Assembly: GCA_904502175.1 (NCBI GenBank)
Contig: CAJGDU010000074.1
Span: 1 to 6,260, forward strand
Direction: 5' to 3'
Origin: Clostridiaceae bacterium
Lineage (GTDB): Bacteria; Bacillota; Clostridia; Oscillospirales; Acutalibacteraceae
Length of the DNA: 6,260 bases
Within the stretch, counting starts at the first letter, position 1, and the number at the start of each line of letters is the position of its first letter. The notes beneath the pieces were generated by a model. That model was given only the letters and a program-made list of their open reading frames with translations, searched no databases and had not been told where the DNA came from. Positions 3,953 to 6,260 of the stretch are shown piece by piece. The position numbers and the translations under genes were made by a program.

Positions 3953-6214
3953 AGAAATGGGCGTCACATCAATACCGATGCCGCCATCAGCCAGAAGCGC
4001 GCCGCAGAGAAACGGTCCGCCTCGGCGAAAAAGCGAGTGAAGAAAAAAGCCGCTGCTCCGAAGCAGACGGCTCCCAAAAAATCGGCAGGGAAGAGCGCCG
4101 GGAAAAAGCCGGCCGGTCGTCCCGCCGGCGCGAAGCAGTCTGCAGGACAGGGCCAGGCCAGAGCGAAGACCGCGCGGCCGCAGTCCGCGAAGCAGAAGCA
4201 GCAGAACGCGAAACGCTCCGCGCAGCTGCAGAATGCCCGGGCCAACGGTCAGAAGAAGACTGCCGGCGCCCGGAAAAAGAAAAAGTATAAGGTCAACTAT
4301 CGGAGGCTCATCACCTGTATCGCAGCTCTCCTTTTGGCCCTTCTCTTTTTATTCCTCATCATCCATGCCTTTGCCAGCCGCACGCACAAAAAGGGCTGGT
4401 ATGAAGTCTATGTCTCTCCGGAGAACAGCGACTGCCGCCTCGGCGTGGTCACCAAGCTGACCGAAGACGGCGTCCCCGCCGCGGTCGACCTCCTCGAAGA
4501 GGTCAAGGACGGCGTGTACGCGGTGCCGGTCCAGTGCGGCGGCACGTCCAGCATCATCGTCGCGGAGAAGAACTACAGCTTCAACAAGGTCAACCCGTTC
4601 AACAAGAACTACTACCTGGCTTCGGTCCAGGCCGAGTACTCCTCCGACGCCGCCAAACAGGCGGAGTTCGAGGACAAGTACCAGCCCGATATCGTCGAAG
4701 CGGAGGGCAAGACCATTGCCACTCAGAGCACGAAGGACCTGCCCGGCATCACCCTCTATAAAAACAAAGGCGGCACCGATGAACTGGCCTCCGCCTCCGT
4801 CGGTTCCCAGCACCCCTCCGTCCCCGTCAAGAAGCTTGACTACGCCGGACGGAAGAGACCGGCGCCTCCGGCCAAGACCGATGAGTCTGCCACCTTTACC
4901 TTCTCCGCCAGCGGAGACAACCTCATCCATCAGAAGATCTTCCAGCAGGCGTCCACCCGCGCCCAGGGCAACGGCTACGACTTCAACTACGCCTATGAGA
5001 GCGTCGCCAGCTTCTACCAGCAGCACGACCTCAACTGGGTCAACCAGGAGTCCCTGCTCAGCAGCAAGCTCGGCCCCGCCAGCTATCCCACCTTCTCCAC
5101 GCCGGGCGAGTGCGGACAGGCGCTGTACAACCTTCTGAACATGCGGGTCTTCAGCGTGGCCAACAACCATATCTATGACCAGGCCGCCACGGGCCTGGAA
5201 GCCACCGTCGAATACTATGAGAACGACCTGCCGGACGACGTCCTGTACACCGGCCTGTGGGACAAGAACGACCTCGACACCATCCCGGTCTACTCCTGCA
5301 AGGGACGGTCTGTCGCCTTCCTGTCCTACACTTACGGCACCAACGGCATCTCCACACCGGAGGCCGCCGACAAGCGGGTCATCTACACCAGCGAGACCGA
5401 CATCATCAAGAAGCAGGTCAAGAGTGCCAACAAGCTCGCGGACATCGTCGTCGTCGGCTGCCACTGGGGCAACGAAGACAGCCATGTCATCACGGACGAC
5501 CAGAAGAAGCTGGCGCAGGATCTCGCGGACTGGGGCGCCGACCTCATCGTCGGCACACACCCGCACGTGGTCCAGAACGCGGAGTGGATCAACGCGGAAG
5601 ACGGACGGAAAGTCTTCTGTGCCTACTCCCTCGGCAACTTCATCTCCACCCAGGCACTGGCCGACCAGGTCGTAGGCCTCGTCCTCGACTGCACCATCGA
5701 CACCGTCACCACGCCGGAAGGCAAGGTCACGGTCTCCATCAAAGATCCGAAGCTCGTTCCCATCGTCACGGTCTACGGCGCCGACTACTCCAATGTCCAT
5801 GTGGTCTGGTACCGCGACTTCACAGAGACCGACGCCATGAACCACGGCGTGAAGATCTCCAACGCGAACTTCTCGTACCTGTGGGTCGCCTCCATGCTCA
5901 AACAGTATGTGAACACCGACTACCTCGAGCTGCCCGACTCTGAGGCCGGCAACGCCCTGAACGGCGAGCTGAGCGCCACAGAGGAGGAGACCACCGCGGA
6001 AGGCGGTTCCACTGCCGCGGCCACCAGCGCCGCTGCCAGCACGGCGGCCTCCACCGCAGCCACGACCACCGCGGCGCGCACCACGGCGGCCACGACCACC
6101 GCGGCTCCGACGACGGCAGCCACCACGGCGGCCACCACCGTTTCCAACGTCACCACCGTTGGAGAGGGCCGCATCACGAACGGCCCCGTCGGCCTCGCCG
6201 CTGCCGGCAACTGA
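3941..6214 (+). CDS. Membrane-anchored CapA (PGA_cap) family protein with basic N-terminal tail
   Basis: A 757-residue protein. Residues 1-120 are very rich in Lys, Arg, Ala and Gln (KKAAAPKQTAPKKSAGK and similar) and should be cytoplasmic. One membrane segment follows (about 123-145, LITCIAALLLALLFLFLIIH) with the rest outside; no cleavage site is evident, so a signal anchor. Residues 150-310 are an unrecognised extracellular region. The CapA domain, a metallophosphatase-like fold, spans about 317-575: SGDNLIH (324-330), NQE (368-370), ANNHIYD (407-413), GCHWGNED (506-513), GADLIVGTHPHVVQ (532-545) and YSLGNFIS (562-569) match its metal-site motifs. Residues 675-740 form a Thr/Ala-rich tail without an LPXTG motif. 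CapA proteins act in poly-gamma-glutamate capsule export or attachment, but no capB or capC is adjacent, so a role in cell-surface polymer metabolism is inferred. GTG 3941 is set by AAAGGAG 8 bases upstream. Confidence 0.88.
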   Translation: MEQSRNGRHINTDAAISQKRAAEKRSASAKKRVKKKAAAPKQTAPKKSAGKSAGKKPAGRPAGAKQSAGQGQARAKTARPQSAKQKQQNAKRSAQLQNARANGQKKTAGARKKKKYKVNYRRLITCIAALLLALLFLFLIIHAFASRTHKKGWYEVYVSPENSDCRLGVVTKLTEDGVPAAVDLLEEVKDGVYAVPVQCGGTSSIIVAEKNYSFNKVNPFNKNYYLASVQAEYSSDAAKQAEFEDKYQPDIVEAEGKTIATQSTKDLPGITLYKNKGGTDELASASVGSQHPSVPVKKLDYAGRKRPAPPAKTDESATFTFSASGDNLIHQKIFQQASTRAQGNGYDFNYAYESVASFYQQHDLNWVNQESLLSSKLGPASYPTFSTPGECGQALYNLLNMRVFSVANNHIYDQAATGLEATVEYYENDLPDDVLYTGLWDKNDLDTIPVYSCKGRSVAFLSYTYGTNGISTPEAADKRVIYTSETDIIKKQVKSANKLADIVVVGCHWGNEDSHVITDDQKKLAQDLADWGADLIVGTHPHVVQNAEWINAEDGRKVFCAYSLGNFISTQALADQVVGLVLDCTIDTVTTPEGKVTVSIKDPKLVPIVTVYGADYSNVHVVWYRDFTETDAMNHGVKISNANFSYLWVASMLKQYVNTDYLELPDSEAGNALNGELSATEEETTAEGGSTAAATSAAASTAASTAATTTAARTTAATTTAAPTTAATTAATTVSNVTTVGEGRITNGPVGLAAAGN
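6059..6118 (+). repeat. 30-bp tandem repeat encoding the Thr/Ala tail
   Basis: The 17-base word GCCACGACCACCGCGGC occurs exactly at 6059-6075 and 6089-6105, a 30-base period encoding ATTTAARTTA then ATTTAAPTTA. Similar but shorter and degraded units continue on both sides (about 6010-6140) as GCC/ACC/ACG codons. It is an in-frame low-complexity tract that could vary in length by slippage without breaking the gene. Confidence 0.7.
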
Positions 6215-6222
6215 ACTTCATA

Positions 6223-6259
6223 AAAAAGAGCTTCCCGGAAGGGAAGCTCTTTTTGTTTT
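6223..6259 (+). terminator. Intrinsic terminator of the CapA-type gene
   Basis: A perfect 14-bp stem pairs 6223-6236 (AAAAAGAGCTTCCC) with 6241-6254 (GGGAAGCTCTTTTT) around a GGAA tetraloop, 8 bases after the stop, followed by GTTTTG. The A-rich left arm means it could also stop transcription arriving from the right on the minus strand. Confidence 0.93.
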
Positions 6260-6260
6260 G

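Noticed and set aside
4349..5845. Long open frame on the minus strand opposite the CapA-type gene
   Set aside because: Composition is again the antisense pattern (runs of V, D, G), and the plus strand carries all CapA motifs.
5257..5943. Overlapping plus-strand frame of 228 residues inside the CapA-type gene
   Set aside because: Arg/His/Gly-rich shadow of the real frame without ribosome site or domain.
6059..6140. Possible CRISPR-like repeats
   Set aside because: The repeats are contiguous, in frame and encode a Thr/Ala tail; there are no unique spacers.

Overview
The window looks like chromosomal DNA from a GC-rich member of the Bacillota, most likely class Clostridia (Oscillospirales-like). 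The evidence is GC-rich genes separated by AT-rich intergenic stretches, strong AGGAGG-type ribosome sites, frequent TTG/GTG starts, sigma-A type promoters, classical hairpin-plus-T terminators, and a gene set (MoxR-type ATPase, YitT family, CapA family, short XRE regulator) typical of that group. The taxon is inferred from these traits only.

Layout. Positions 1-157 are AT-rich with no recognisable gene. Positions 158-403 hold only the C-terminal end of a MoxR-type AAA+ ATPase, whose upstream part is absent, followed by a bidirectional terminator (410-442). A short Cro/C1-type regulator is encoded on the minus strand (450-797). It diverges from a plus-strand run of three genes: a TrpD-like phosphoribosyltransferase (1022-2029), a YitT-family membrane protein (2104-3027) and a GNAT acetyltransferase (3008-3775). 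The last two overlap and are probably translationally coupled. A separate promoter and structured leader (3842-3940) precede a 757-residue membrane-anchored CapA-type protein (3941-6214), which ends at a strong terminator (6223-6259).

How the parts may work together. The roughly 225-base region between the regulator and trpD is the most information-dense part. It holds divergent promoters, a 14-base palindrome and a second TTTAC/GTAAA pair on the trpD ribosome site, plus a perfect 10+10 base inverted repeat. This suggests that the XRE protein controls itself and the trpD-yitT-GNAT run. The TrpD homologue is not beside other tryptophan genes and has changes in a normally conserved loop, so its role in tryptophan synthesis is not assured. 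The CapA-type protein is unusual in carrying a very basic Lys/Ala-rich N-terminal tail of about 120 residues on the cytoplasmic side and a Thr/Ala-rich C-terminal tail outside.

No complete mobile element, CRISPR array, tRNA or rRNA was seen. Nothing here is clearly a new multi-gene system. The best candidates for follow-up are the divergent operator region, the variant orphan TrpD, the CapA architecture, and the truncated moxR junction.
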